Below are positions 19,173 to 30,791 of a stretch of DNA of 41,002 nucleotides, piece by piece; positions within the stretch are counted from its first letter, which is position 1, and every line of letters begins with the position of its first letter. Origin of the DNA: Actinomycetota bacterium (GTDB lineage: Bacteria > Actinomycetota > Actinomycetes > Nanopelagicales > Nanopelagicaceae); contig WLPT01000014.1 of NCBI GenBank assembly GCA_009698675.1, positions 1-41,002 on the forward strand, written 5' to 3'. Below the pieces are notes generated by a model. The model did no database searches, was not told the DNA's origin, and saw only the letters and a program-made list of their open reading frames with translations. The position numbers and the translations under genes were made by a program.

Positions 19173-20570
19173 TTACGCCCCGCGTAAGGCTTGGGCAAAT
19201 GAACGGAAATCTTCAACGAGAAGATCTACCTCTTTTTGACCATGTGCCAAAGAGATTAACCACTGTTCATCAAGGCCCGGAGGCGTAATGATTCCACGGT
19301 TAAGTGAGAAAAGCCACGACAGTTCGGCAATCGCAAAGTCTGTAGCTTTGTAATCACGGTAATTACGCAGTGGCTTTGTCGACCATGTAATGCAGCCTTT
19401 TACACCAAAGCCAACTGTGTGTGCAGGTAACTGGTACTCCTCAATGATTGCACTAATGCGATCAAGGGCTTGTTGATTGAATGCCTCAGCAACTGCAAGA
19501 GTATCTTTAGTACAGATCTTGTCGACGGCACGAATACCTGCCATTGCAAGTGGGTTACCGTTGAATGTACCGAAGTGAGCCATCTTGCCATTAGTGACAA
19601 AATCCATGTACTTCTTTTTACCACCGAAAGCAGCCAATGTAAGCCCGCCACCGATTGATTTCGCAAGTGTAATTAGATCTGGTATTACACCGAGACGTTG
19701 TGCTGCACCTTGATGGCCAGCGGTTAATCCAGTCTTCACTTCATCAAAAATTAGAACTACGTTGTACTGATCGCATAGTTCACGAACACGCTCAAGATAA
19801 CCCTCATCAGGTAAAACAATTCCGAGGTTTTCCATAACAGGTTCGATAATAAAGCAGGCGATTTTTGAAGCGTTCTTTTCAAAGATTCGCTCTAGTGAAT
19901 CGGCATCGTTGTATGAAACGACGTAGATATCACCAGGAACTATGCCAGAAGGTACATGGGCGATTGGATCGCTAGCATCACCAATTTCATCAACTGGCGG
20001 TTTAGCAGAGACCACGAATGGGTCATAGCTACCGTGGTAGCCACCTTCGACCTTAACGATTCCATCTTTGCCAGTTGCTGCACGGGCTGTGCGAACGGCA
20101 TACATTGTGGATTCGGTTCCGCTGTTTGTGAAGCGAACCTGATCAATAACGAATCGGCGGCAGATGCGCTCTGCCGCATCGGTAGATATTGGTGATGGGG
20201 TTACGAAGAGCATGCCAGTTTTAAGGGAGCTCTTAACCTCTTCTACAACAGTTGGATTGAGATGGCCTGCGAGCATGGCGCCAAAGCCCATAGATAGGTC
20301 TAGAAGTTCGCGCCCGTCGACATCAGTCATCCAAGCGCCCTTAGCGCTGACAATTGAAATTGGATATGGATCCCAGTGTTGGAAACTAGATGTCACGCCT
20401 AAAGGCAGTGATTTAAAGGAGCGCTTGCTTTCTTCGGCGCTCTTACCAGTCTGCTTTGTAAACAACTCCCATTCAGATTTCAGGAGAGCGACAACTCTTT
20501 CAGGTGGAATTTCTACTGAAGTTGCAGGGACAAATCTAAATGTTTCCTTATGGTTAGTTTGTGTAATCAT
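19173..20570 (-). CDS. Class III PLP-dependent aminotransferase / aminomutase-like
   Basis: 465 residues. The fold-type I features are clear: the cofactor region RFTNSGTESTMYAVRTAR, GGYHGSYDP, the Asp of LIFDEVKTG, and the Schiff-base lysine in LITLAKSIGGG. The sequence most resembles glutamate-1-semialdehyde aminomutase-like enzymes, but it is longer at the N-terminus than HemL and lies outside any heme gene context. An omega-amino acid or sugar transaminase is also possible. No clear ribosome site or leaderless box is visible at the chosen ATG. Two inverted repeats lie upstream between it and the divergent guaB1 gene. Confidence 0.8.
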   Translation of the reverse strand: MITQTNHKETFRFVPATSVEIPPERVVALLKSEWELFTKQTGKSAEESKRSFKSLPLGVTSSFQHWDPYPISIVSAKGAWMTDVDGRELLDLSMGFGAMLAGHLNPTVVEEVKSSLKTGMLFVTPSPISTDAAERICRRFVIDQVRFTNSGTESTMYAVRTARAATGKDGIVKVEGGYHGSYDPFVVSAKPPVDEIGDASDPIAHVPSGIVPGDIYVVSYNDADSLERIFEKNASKIACFIIEPVMENLGIVLPDEGYLERVRELCDQYNVVLIFDEVKTGLTAGHQGAAQRLGVIPDLITLAKSIGGGLTLAAFGGKKKYMDFVTNGKMAHFGTFNGNPLAMAGIRAVDKICTKDTLAVAEAFNQQALDRISAIIEEYQLPAHTVGFGVKGCITWSTKPLRNYRDYKATDFAIAELSWLFSLNRGIITPPGLDEQWLISLAHGQKEVDLLVEDFRSFAQALRGA

Positions 20571-23336
<2,766 letters not shown>

Positions 23337-23342
23337 CCCTTG

Positions 23343-23348
23343 AGTCTA
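23343..23348 (-). promoter_or_regulatory. Putative leaderless -10 box of nagA
   Basis: Minus strand TAGACT, then 6 bases, then the GTG at 23336. Confidence 0.5.
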
Positions 23349-23367
23349 ATTCACGAAGGCATTTGGG

Positions 23368-23373
23368 TAGGCT
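23368..23373 (+). promoter_or_regulatory. Putative leaderless -10 box of the MurG-like gene
   Basis: TAGGCT, then 7 bases, then the ATG at 23381. This box supports the ATG over an upstream in-frame TTG at 23363. Confidence 0.5.
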
Positions 23374-23380
23374 AAGACTC

Positions 23381-24760
23381 ATGTCGAAGCCAACTATCAT
23401 CCTTGCGACAAGCAACGGCGTTGGTATGGGTCATCTTGCGCGCGCAACTGCAGTGGCGATAGCGCTAAAAGAGGTGGCTAATCCAATTATTGTTTCAATG
23501 GCCGGCGGAATCGCCGAAATTCCGGAGTTTTTGGATATTCGCTGTGAATATATTCCTGGCCGAGATCGATTGTGGATGCCGAGACAAAAGTGGGATAAGT
23601 ACCTGCGGGATCGTTTACTAGCTTTGATCGATGAAACCGATGCCAAGGTTCTATCTTTTGATGGCGTAGTTCCTTACCCAGGTCTCTTTGCTACAAGAAT
23701 TTCAAAGAGGAGGTTCACTCTTGTCTGGATACGCAGAGGCCTCTGGCAAAAGAATCTACTTCGATTTGCGTTACCTTGGTATTCAAAAGTTATGGATTTC
23801 GTTATTGAGCCTGGAGATATCGCTCGCGCATATGATTTCGGGCCAACCTCTAAACGTTCGGATGCAGTTTTAACTTCTCCGGTATCTCTTTTCACTAAAG
23901 ACACTGCGCTATCACGTATCCAAGCCCGCACAATTTTAGGGCTAGATCCAAACCGTCCTGCCGTCCTTGTTCAGTTAGGCACTGGCGATAGTGATGTCAA
24001 TGAAAAGATGACGGCGGCGCTGAATGGGTTACTTGGATGGAAAGATTTACAGGTTGTAGTAACAAAAGCGGCAGTTAATAAAGATGGGATCTCACTTGCT
24101 CCCGAAGGTTTAGATATCAAAACCGTGCGCTACTTCCCATTGGCAAAGCTGCTTAAAGCATTCGATGCCAGTATTTGCGCAACTGGATATAACGGAGTGC
24201 ATGAGCTACTTCCGGCACAAATTCCAACGGTATTTGTCTCAAATATTCGTGGAACCGATGACCAAGAAGCTCGGGCACGATGGTGCCAGGATTTTGGATT
24301 TGCTTTAAGGGCTGATCAAAGTGATTTGAGCGATATCACGAACACTGTCAAGAAGCTACAAGATCCCGAAGTGCGCGCACAATTAAATGCACAATGTGCA
24401 AAACTTCCAGAGCTAACTGGTGGTGCGCAGATCGCGAAGATTTTGTTTGACCTGGCTACACAAGCCGAGGGCACAAAGCAAGGTATTTCAAGCGGAATTT
24501 TCCGGAGAATTGTCTATGTTGGAATTCGACGCTCAACCCTCATCTACCGCTTTATAAAACCGCACAAAATTAATCAATTAACTCCAAATGGCACAATCTC
24601 TTTCAATGAGACTACTAATCCAGCAGAGCTACATGAGTTCATTAAATCAACTACCCGCTTTGAACATCTAGTGAGTGGCGCATCTGAGACTTATCGAATT
24701 CGCCGAGAAGAGATTGCCTCAGAGGCATACAGTGCACCATTAGTGATTAAAAAGAGGTAG
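23381..24760 (+). CDS. GT-B glycosyltransferase, MurG-like
   Basis: 459 residues from the ATG at 23381. The N-terminal Rossmann half starts PTIILATSNGVGMGHLARATAVAIAL (GxGHxxR is typical of MurG/MGDG synthase-type GT-B enzymes). The C-terminal half has VLVQLGTGDSD and FDASICATGYNGVHELLPAQIPTVFVSN, the donor-binding G-Y/N...E region. No membrane span. It probably transfers an N-acetylhexosamine or similar sugar to a lipid or surface acceptor; the true donor is unknown. Residues beyond about 390 form an unrecognised C-terminal tail. The gene converges on a DedA gene with no gap. Confidence 0.75.
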   Translation: MSKPTIILATSNGVGMGHLARATAVAIALKEVANPIIVSMAGGIAEIPEFLDIRCEYIPGRDRLWMPRQKWDKYLRDRLLALIDETDAKVLSFDGVVPYPGLFATRISKRRFTLVWIRRGLWQKNLLRFALPWYSKVMDFVIEPGDIARAYDFGPTSKRSDAVLTSPVSLFTKDTALSRIQARTILGLDPNRPAVLVQLGTGDSDVNEKMTAALNGLLGWKDLQVVVTKAAVNKDGISLAPEGLDIKTVRYFPLAKLLKAFDASICATGYNGVHELLPAQIPTVFVSNIRGTDDQEARARWCQDFGFALRADQSDLSDITNTVKKLQDPEVRAQLNAQCAKLPELTGGAQIAKILFDLATQAEGTKQGISSGIFRRIVYVGIRRSTLIYRFIKPHKINQLTPNGTISFNETTNPAELHEFIKSTTRFEHLVSGASETYRIRREEIASEAYSAPLVIKKR

Positions 24761-25384
24761 TTAGTTTTCAATCATTTTCTCTAGCTTGTTCTTTAATACC
24801 AGTACAACAATTATGACAACGGCAAGAAAGAACACTGCCCAATATTTTAAGTATTTCTCGAGAACATGCAGTGAGTTTGCAAATTCATATCCAAGTACAA
24901 TCACTATCGTGCTAAACACGATTCCACCCGTGGCATTCCACTTTAAGAAGGTTCGATAAGGAACACGATTCATTCCCGCTAAGGCAGGAACTAAAGCCCG
25001 TAGAAGGGCCTGCGCTCTACCAAAAAATATTGCTCCACCATGATATTTAGCAAAAATATGTTCTGCTAGTTTCCAACGCTTCTCGCCAACGAATCTGCCA
25101 AATTGAGTGGTTTTGATTCGTGGACCAAAATGTTTTCCAATCTCATAGCCAACAGAGTCACCTGCAATCGCCCCAACAATCGCACAGACAATAAATAGCC
25201 ATAATGGCCAGACTTGAGAGTGGGCTAAAACGCCGCCAATTAAAAGGGATGTCTCACCAGGCAGTACAAAGCCGACAAATGCTGCCGCTTCGGCAAATGC
25301 AAAGAGGATCAATAAGAGAAAAAGTGGAACCTGCAGATTGTTGGCGACTAACCAATCTGCAGTTGTATGTATCCATCCCGACAT
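24761..25384 (-). CDS. DedA family membrane protein
   Basis: 207 residues with about five hydrophobic segments. The conserved E-x8-9-F-x-x-P-G-E motif appears as FVGFVLPGETSLLIGG, and the family's G-R-x...R-x-x-x-P-x-x-x-G as FFGRAQALLRALVPALAGM. DedA proteins are linked to flipping of undecaprenyl phosphate or phosphatidylethanolamine and to membrane homeostasis. TATACT, a near-consensus -10, lies 8 bases before the ATG. A second DedA paralog is at 30.2 kb. Confidence 0.85.
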   Translation of the reverse strand: MSGWIHTTADWLVANNLQVPLFLLLILFAFAEAAAFVGFVLPGETSLLIGGVLAHSQVWPLWLFIVCAIVGAIAGDSVGYEIGKHFGPRIKTTQFGRFVGEKRWKLAEHIFAKYHGGAIFFGRAQALLRALVPALAGMNRVPYRTFLKWNATGGIVFSTIVIVLGYEFANSLHVLEKYLKYWAVFFLAVVIIVVLVLKNKLEKMIEN

Positions 25385-25392
25385 GGGCTAAC

Positions 25393-25398
25393 AGTATA
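25393..25398 (-). promoter_or_regulatory. Putative leaderless -10 box of the DedA gene
   Basis: Minus strand TATACT, then 8 bases, then the ATG at 25384. Confidence 0.55.
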
Positions 25399-25419
25399 GG
25401 TATTTGCGGAATGGGTTAA

Positions 25420-26217
25420 TTAGAAGCGAGAGCGAATCTCCCACAGATCTTTGAAGACCGGGTTGAAAAGCGTGCTTGAAAGATAGCCCACTCCACTCGA
25501 TCCGCCAGTTCCCATTTTGTGGCCAATAGTCCGCTCAACCATCTTGACGTGACGGTAGCGCCACTCCTGAATTCCTTCATCAATATCTAATAAGCGCTCA
25601 CAGATCATTGCGCTCTCAGCATCATTTCGATGTATTTCTAAAAGTACATCCTGCACACGCAGATTAGCTTCATAAGCCGTTGATCTATCTCGAGTCAAAA
25701 CGTCCGTTGGAATTGCATGACCACGCTTTGCCAAATATGCCAGCGCTGAATCGTAAACAGAGTTGCCCGAAGTGATTATTGCGATCTCCGCTTGAATATC
25801 AGGGGGCAAGTGGCCTGCCATTTTGGTATCACGCCTTCCCAATAGCGCTTCGACTTTTCTAAACTGCGCCGACTGGAAACCACTTGAAGATGAGAGATAA
25901 GAACGGAAGGAATTGAACTGTAGTGGTGTCATTGTTTCTAAAATATCAATTTGGTTGACACAGATCTTCATAATCGTGCGAATTCGGCCAAGAATTGCTA
26001 ATGAATAATGTGTATCGCCAGACTCTAAAGATCGTTGGGCTTGGGCAAACTCATGAATTAACTGCTTGAACCAAAGCTCATATGTCTGATGAATAATAAT
26101 GAAGAGCATCTCATCATGTTCTGGCCCAGCAGATACAGGGCGCTGAAGATTTAATAGCTCATCTACAGCTAGATAAGAGGTGTATGTCATTGCCGAATCG
26201 AAGTTGTTTTCGCTCAT
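25420..26217 (-). CDS. kynA: Tryptophan 2,3-dioxygenase
   Basis: 265 residues, normal for bacterial TDO. MTYTSYLAVDELLNLQRP, HDEMLFIIIHQTYELWFKQLIHE (heme-side and substrate residues), FQSAQFRKVEALLG (R-x-x-E substrate contacts) and WRYRHVKMVERTIG with the proximal heme His are visible, followed by KMGTGGSSGVGYL. It oxidises L-tryptophan to N-formylkynurenine using heme and oxygen. Its ATG overlaps the kynU stop (26214-26217), so the genes are translated in the order kynU-kynA. No formamidase gene is seen beside them. Confidence 0.95.
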   Translation of the reverse strand: MSENNFDSAMTYTSYLAVDELLNLQRPVSAGPEHDEMLFIIIHQTYELWFKQLIHEFAQAQRSLESGDTHYSLAILGRIRTIMKICVNQIDILETMTPLQFNSFRSYLSSSSGFQSAQFRKVEALLGRRDTKMAGHLPPDIQAEIAIITSGNSVYDSALAYLAKRGHAIPTDVLTRDRSTAYEANLRVQDVLLEIHRNDAESAMICERLLDIDEGIQEWRYRHVKMVERTIGHKMGTGGSSGVGYLSSTLFNPVFKDLWEIRSRF

Positions 26218-27488
26218 GTGACTCTTGAACCGCCTTCTTGTATCTGTTTATAGCGGCCCGATGCCACTAAATCGCGTAAACGATCAAAACCATCCCACAC
26301 CTCAACGTAAGAGGTTGGTAGGGGGGAAATAGCAAGGCGGATTGAGTTAGGCGCCCTAAAATCTGGGATCACATTAGAAATCTTACGCAAAGCCACACAA
26401 ATTTGAGCAGCATCTGGATGCACTAGCGAAACATGCCCACCACGCTCAGCCGGATTTCTAGGAGTGTGGAGCTCGATACCAAGAGGTGCAAGCCAAGCAT
26501 CATACAAATCAATCATCATCTGAGTGCCGACCGCTGATTTTTTTGCTATATCTGCGATTCCAGCGTTGGCGATCATTGTAAAAGCAGTTTTTACTGAACG
26601 CATTCCCATTATTGGAGGAGTTGCAATTTGGAATCCACGAATACCACTAGCCTTTTCAAAAACTGGACCCATTTCAAACTGTGCTTCTTGGGCAAACCAA
26701 CCTTGAATCGGAACCTGTAACTCACCTTGAATTCTTTTGCTTACATATAACCAAGCGGGAGCACCCGGCCCAGAGTTTCCATATTTGTATGTGCAACCCA
26801 CGCAGAGATCTGCGCCATTGGCATCTAAATCCATTTCAATGGCACCAACTGCATGACTGGCATCCCAGACAACTAGACCGCCTACTGCTCGAACCTGATC
26901 GGTAATTGCCTTGATATCAGAACGCGCACCAGAGCGATATTGGATAACCTCTAAAGTTACAAGTGCGACATCATCACTAAGGTAAGGAGCCAAGACATCA
27001 GTTGTAATGCGCTCATTAGTTGCAATTGCAGGATCTTCATTGTCAATAATGACGAGTTTTAAACCGAATTGTTTAGCAATTCCATCGAGGATATATCTAT
27101 CTGTTGGGAAGTTAGCGGCATCAGTGATGATTGTTTTTCTTCCAGGTCGAGCATGAATTGCTGCCAAACAAAGTTGATAGAAATTTACTGACGTTGTATC
27201 GCAGACAAGAACTTGCCCTGGACCGGCACCAAGGCAAGAGGCTCCTAATAAGTCACCCGTTGGTTGAGCCTCATCGATCCAGTGGCCCCAACCGGTCACG
27301 AGCTCTGATGCCCATTCCTGTGTGAGGAACTCGGTGATTGCCCCAACAGTGGCTACAGGCATTCGTCCAAGTGAGTTTCCATCCAAATAGCAAATGTTGG
27401 GATCTGCAACTACGAACTGCGCTTTGAAGTGGGCTAGAGGGTCGTTCTTATCGAGCTCTAAGGCGTATGCGCGGTCAGTGACATTCAT
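26214..27488 (-). CDS. kynU: Kynureninase
   Basis: 424 residues. This PLP fold-type I enzyme shows YLDGNSLGRMP near the N-terminus, VVWDASHAVGAIEMDLDANGADLCVGCTYKYGNSGPGAPAWLYV with the aspartate and the Schiff-base lysine (Y-K-Y), and a C-terminal RLAISPLPTSYVEVWDG. It splits kynurenine into anthranilate and alanine. First gene of the kynU-kynA pair, with TACCTT 6 bases before the ATG. Its -10 overlaps the -10 of the divergent ABC-F gene. Confidence 0.95.
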   Translation of the reverse strand: MNVTDRAYALELDKNDPLAHFKAQFVVADPNICYLDGNSLGRMPVATVGAITEFLTQEWASELVTGWGHWIDEAQPTGDLLGASCLGAGPGQVLVCDTTSVNFYQLCLAAIHARPGRKTIITDAANFPTDRYILDGIAKQFGLKLVIIDNEDPAIATNERITTDVLAPYLSDDVALVTLEVIQYRSGARSDIKAITDQVRAVGGLVVWDASHAVGAIEMDLDANGADLCVGCTYKYGNSGPGAPAWLYVSKRIQGELQVPIQGWFAQEAQFEMGPVFEKASGIRGFQIATPPIMGMRSVKTAFTMIANAGIADIAKKSAVGTQMMIDLYDAWLAPLGIELHTPRNPAERGGHVSLVHPDAAQICVALRKISNVIPDFRAPNSIRLAISPLPTSYVEVWDGFDRLRDLVASGRYKQIQEGGSRVT

Positions 27489-27494
27489 GGATGA

Positions 27495-27504
27495 AAGGTA
27501 CGCT
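27495..27504. promoter_or_regulatory. Overlapping divergent -10 boxes, kynU / ABC-F
   Basis: Plus strand TACGCT (27499-27504) is 8 bases before the ABC-F ATG at 27513. Minus strand TACCTT (27500 down to 27495) is 6 bases before the kynU ATG at 27488. The two boxes share the TA at 27499-27500, so polymerase bound in one direction should exclude the other. Confidence 0.5.
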
Positions 27505-27512
27505 CTCCCATC

Positions 27513-29282
27513 ATGGCGCGCAACGTTGTAAATATAGAAGATGTCTCCAAGGCTTTTGATATTAAAGAGCTGCTAGTAGGCGTCTCACTTGGGGTATCTG
27601 AGGGCGATCGAATCGGCATCGTTGGACGAAATGGTTCAGGCAAAAGCACTTTAATGAAAGTGATGGCCGGAGTTGAAGCACCCGACATGGGGCGCGTGAC
27701 AAAATCAAATTCGGCGCGAATAGGAATTCTCTCCCAAGTCGATTTCGAGAACCCCGAAAGCACGGTTGGCGAAGTTGTTCTAGGCGATACTGCCAAACAC
27801 GAATGGGCGAGTGAGCCAAATATACGCGAAGTCTTCACTGGGCTATTTGGAAGCTTTGACGACCATATTTTTGACCGAAAATTTGGTCAACTCTCGGGCG
27901 GGGAGAGACGTCGCGTCGGCTTAGCAAAACTATTGATTAATGAACTTGATTTAATTTTACTTGATGAGCCCACTAACCATCTAGATGTTGAAGGCGTTGC
28001 TTGGCTAGCAAGCTATTTGAACAGTCGAAAGGGATTAGCGGTAACCGTAGTAACACATGATCGCTGGTTCTTAGATGCAGTTACAGAGAGAACTTGGGAA
28101 GTAGTCGATGGAAAAGTGGAAGAGTATGAAGGCGGCTACAGCGCATTTGTTTTAGCCAAGGCCGAACGCGCTCGCCAAAGCTCTGCCATGGATGCACGAC
28201 GAAATGGATTAATTCGTAAAGAGTTGGCATGGCTACGAAGAGGTGCACCCGCTCGGACAATTAAACCGAAGTTTCGTGTTGATGCAGCCAATGTCCTTAT
28301 TGCAGGTGAACCAGAGCCACGAAATCAAGGCGAACTATTGAAATTTGCGCTCAACCGATTGGGAAAAACTGTTTACGAAGCGCATCACCTTCAAGTGAAA
28401 TTAGGTGATAACGAACTCATAAAAGATCTTTACTGGAATATTGGACCAGGTGATCGAATTGGAGTTGTTGGCATTAATGGCGCGGGAAAGACGACTCTCA
28501 TGCGCACTCTAGTTGGCGAAATTGCGCCTACTGCAGGAAAGTTGGTTACAGGAGTAACTGTAAAACCCGCGTTTTTAACCCAGCATTTAGATGAATTAGA
28601 TCCGACCTGGCGAGTGTTAGAGGCCGTAGAAAAGATTGCTAACCGCGTTGAACTAGGTGGTGGCCGTGAACTCTCGGCATCTCAACTCTGTGAACGGTTA
28701 GGTTTTGACCGTGAATCCCAATGGACGCCAGTTGGTGATCTCTCGGGAGGCGAGAAACGTCGACTACAACTTACGCGGCTTTTAATGGACAGCCCAAATG
28801 TTTTGTTGCTTGATGAGCCAACGAATGACTTTGATATTGAAACGCTCACCGAACTCGAAGATTTGCTGGATAGTTATGGCGGGACACTAATTGTTATCTC
28901 TCACGATCGCTATTTCTTAGAGCGCGTATGTGACCGTTTTGTTGGATTATTGGGTGACAAATTAGTTCGTGATTTACCGCGAGGAGTAGATGAGTATTTG
29001 GAGCTTCGCGAGACCGCCATGAACATTCCAGTGGCCACTCAGAAAGAAAAGAAGAGTTCAAGCGCTGCCGAAGAACGGCAGTTGAAGAAGGACAAAGTAC
29101 GTTTAGAGCGTCAAATAGAAAAAGCTAATACCAGAATTTCTGACTTACTGAATGAACAGGAAAATGCTGCGTTTGACCCTGCTCATTTAATGAAAGTAAC
29201 TCAGGAGTTAGAGGAAGTGAATTCAGAGAAGAACAAACTAGAGGAAGAGTGGTTGCAAGTGACTCTTTCGCTCGAAGTTTGA
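27513..29282 (+). CDS. ABC-F family ATPase
   Basis: 589 residues with two ABC domains and no membrane part. Domain 1: Walker A GRNGSGKST (about 42-50), signature LSGGERRRVGLAK, Walker B LILLDEPTNHLDVEG. Domain 2: Walker A GINGAGKTT, signature LSGGEKRRLQL, Walker B VLLLDEPTNDFDIETL. The interdomain linker (KEL-AWLRRGAPARTIKPKFR) and the C-terminal charged coiled coil (from about 510, KDKVRLERQIEKANTRI) place it nearer to Uup than to EttA. ABC-F proteins bind the ribosome E site and help stalled translation; Uup types may also bind DNA. Leaderless-type promoter. Confidence 0.9.
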   Translation: MARNVVNIEDVSKAFDIKELLVGVSLGVSEGDRIGIVGRNGSGKSTLMKVMAGVEAPDMGRVTKSNSARIGILSQVDFENPESTVGEVVLGDTAKHEWASEPNIREVFTGLFGSFDDHIFDRKFGQLSGGERRRVGLAKLLINELDLILLDEPTNHLDVEGVAWLASYLNSRKGLAVTVVTHDRWFLDAVTERTWEVVDGKVEEYEGGYSAFVLAKAERARQSSAMDARRNGLIRKELAWLRRGAPARTIKPKFRVDAANVLIAGEPEPRNQGELLKFALNRLGKTVYEAHHLQVKLGDNELIKDLYWNIGPGDRIGVVGINGAGKTTLMRTLVGEIAPTAGKLVTGVTVKPAFLTQHLDELDPTWRVLEAVEKIANRVELGGGRELSASQLCERLGFDRESQWTPVGDLSGGEKRRLQLTRLLMDSPNVLLLDEPTNDFDIETLTELEDLLDSYGGTLIVISHDRYFLERVCDRFVGLLGDKLVRDLPRGVDEYLELRETAMNIPVATQKEKKSSSAAEERQLKKDKVRLERQIEKANTRISDLLNEQENAAFDPAHLMKVTQELEEVNSEKNKLEEEWLQVTLSLEV

Positions 29283-29284
29283 GA

Positions 29285-29290
29285 TAAAGT
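29285..29290 (+). promoter_or_regulatory. Putative leaderless -10 box of the DMT transporter gene
   Basis: TAAAGT, then 6 bases, then the ATG at 29297. It sits right at the ABC-F stop, so the transporter can be transcribed on its own as well as by read-through. Confidence 0.45.
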
Positions 29291-29296
29291 CACACA

Positions 29297-30241
29297 ATGC
29301 GTCTTGACTACCTAGCTCTACTTTCAGGATTCCTAATTGCCTTACAAGCTCGTGTTAACGGAGAGCTTTCTTACAGGCTCGGAAATAGTTTAGAGGCTGC
29401 CTTAGTCTCATTTTCCTCGGGTCTCATTATCATTTTGATCATCACCATATTCCACCGTGGAATTAGGATCGGTTTGAATAGACTGCGAATCGCTAAAAAA
29501 GCCGGAGAATTACATTGGTGGAATTTTATTGGTGGAGCTCTAGGCGGTTTTTTAATTGCAATCCAAACGCACATTTTACCAATCATAGGTGTCGCAATAT
29601 TCTCAGTAGGCTCAATAGCAGGGCAAACCATCACATCGCTTTTTGTAGATCGACTTGGGATTACGGGTGGTGGCAAAAAGGCAATTACCATTAGAAGAGT
29701 CTTAGCGGCAGCTCTGACCATACTTGCCGTCTTTGTATCCGTTCTGGATCGCTTACATGCCCAAGATCTTTCTATCTTTAGCATAACAATCGTTGTTGTA
29801 GCTGGTTCAATTATTGGTGTACAACGAGCTCTCAATGGGAAGATTAATGAACATACGCATCAAAGTTATAGTACTTCTCTACTCAATTTTATAACAGGAA
29901 CAAGCTGCTTAGGAATTTTACTTTTAGTTCAAATTTTAACGAGCGATACTCAACTGGTTGCTCTCCCAACTAACAACTTCTGGATGTACAGCGGCGGAGT
30001 TATAGGAGTTCTTTACATCGCCTTTGCCGCAACAGTAGTTCAACACCTAGGTGTTCTAACATTTACTCTTTTCAGTGTTGGCGGCCAATTGATCGCTTCA
30101 ATTTTCCTTGACATATTCTCACCTTCAAGCGGGACACACGTTGGAATCTACTTGATAACCGGAATTGCGATGACGTATATCGGTGTTATCGTCGGTGGCG
30201 TAAGTAGTTCACGAGTGCGGAAACCAGTGAGGCACAGATAA
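29297..30241 (+). CDS. DMT-family transporter (YdcZ/DUF606, duplicated)
   Basis: 314 residues and about ten hydrophobic segments. Two homologous halves each carry the YdcZ (DUF606) type start: ALLSGFLIALQARVNGELSYRLGN, and VVVAGSIIGVQRALNGKINEHT in the second half, each with the Q-x-x-x-N-G motif and later a GG-x-x-G helix. YdcZ proteins belong to the drug/metabolite transporter superfamily; substrate unknown. The 3' end overlaps the convergent DedA gene by 56 bases. Confidence 0.8.
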   Translation: MRLDYLALLSGFLIALQARVNGELSYRLGNSLEAALVSFSSGLIIILIITIFHRGIRIGLNRLRIAKKAGELHWWNFIGGALGGFLIAIQTHILPIIGVAIFSVGSIAGQTITSLFVDRLGITGGGKKAITIRRVLAAALTILAVFVSVLDRLHAQDLSIFSITIVVVAGSIIGVQRALNGKINEHTHQSYSTSLLNFITGTSCLGILLLVQILTSDTQLVALPTNNFWMYSGGVIGVLYIAFAATVVQHLGVLTFTLFSVGGQLIASIFLDIFSPSSGTHVGIYLITGIAMTYIGVIVGGVSSSRVRKPVRHR

Positions 30242-30791
30242 AAAAAGTGGCAATTGCATAAGACCAAGTCTTCACCCAAGGCAATGTAGCTGCGTAGTAA
30301 CCCGCCAATGTGATTCCGACTCCCCACAAAAGTGCTCCGAGAGCATTTGCAGTGAGAAATTTGTAGTAGTTCATTTTTGAAGCACCGGCAATTGGAGGTA
30401 CAAAACTTCGAATCCATGGGAAGAATCGTGCGGCTACAACAGCCCACCAGCCGGTGTGCTGGTAGAAGCGTTCAGAGTTTGCTATCAGTCTTCGCATTCG
30501 TGGCGAATCGTATCTCTCTAAATAAGGCCTGCCCACTAAACGACCTAGAACAAATCCGATTTGGTCGCCGAAGAAAGCTCCAAGGAAAATGACCACAAGC
30601 AAAATCATAATATTGACGCCATTGTGGGCCGCAGCGACCAGGCCAGCGCTAAAGAGGATTGAATCTCCTGGAAGAAAAAACCCAAGTATAACGCCGGTTT
30701 CAAAGAAAATTACAAGACCAATAACCAAGTAAATTAAATATGGCGCCAGCGTAGAAAGTTGGGCATCAAATGATGCCGCAAGTTCAATCAC
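30186..30791 (-). CDS. DedA family membrane protein (second copy)
   Basis: 201 residues. FFETGVILGFFLPGDSILFSAG gives the E...F-x-P-G-D motif and AARFFPWIRSFVPPIAGASKMNYYKF the R-x-x-x-P-x-x-x-G motif. The first DedA here has PGE, this one PGD, so they belong to different subgroups. The start overlaps the malic enzyme stop by 4 bases (ATGA), making it the last gene of an upp-malic enzyme-DedA operon. Confidence 0.85.
   Translation of the reverse strand: MIELAASFDAQLSTLAPYLIYLVIGLVIFFETGVILGFFLPGDSILFSAGLVAAAHNGVNIMILLVVIFLGAFFGDQIGFVLGRLVGRPYLERYDSPRMRRLIANSERFYQHTGWWAVVAARFFPWIRSFVPPIAGASKMNYYKFLTANALGALLWGVGITLAGYYAATLPWVKTWSYAIATFFICASLVSALVNYLRHRR

Noticed and set aside
27485-27838. 117-codon minus-strand frame overlapping kynU start and the ABC-F gene
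   Set aside because: Antisense to the Walker A region of a clear ABC-F gene; it is a shadow frame without its own signals.
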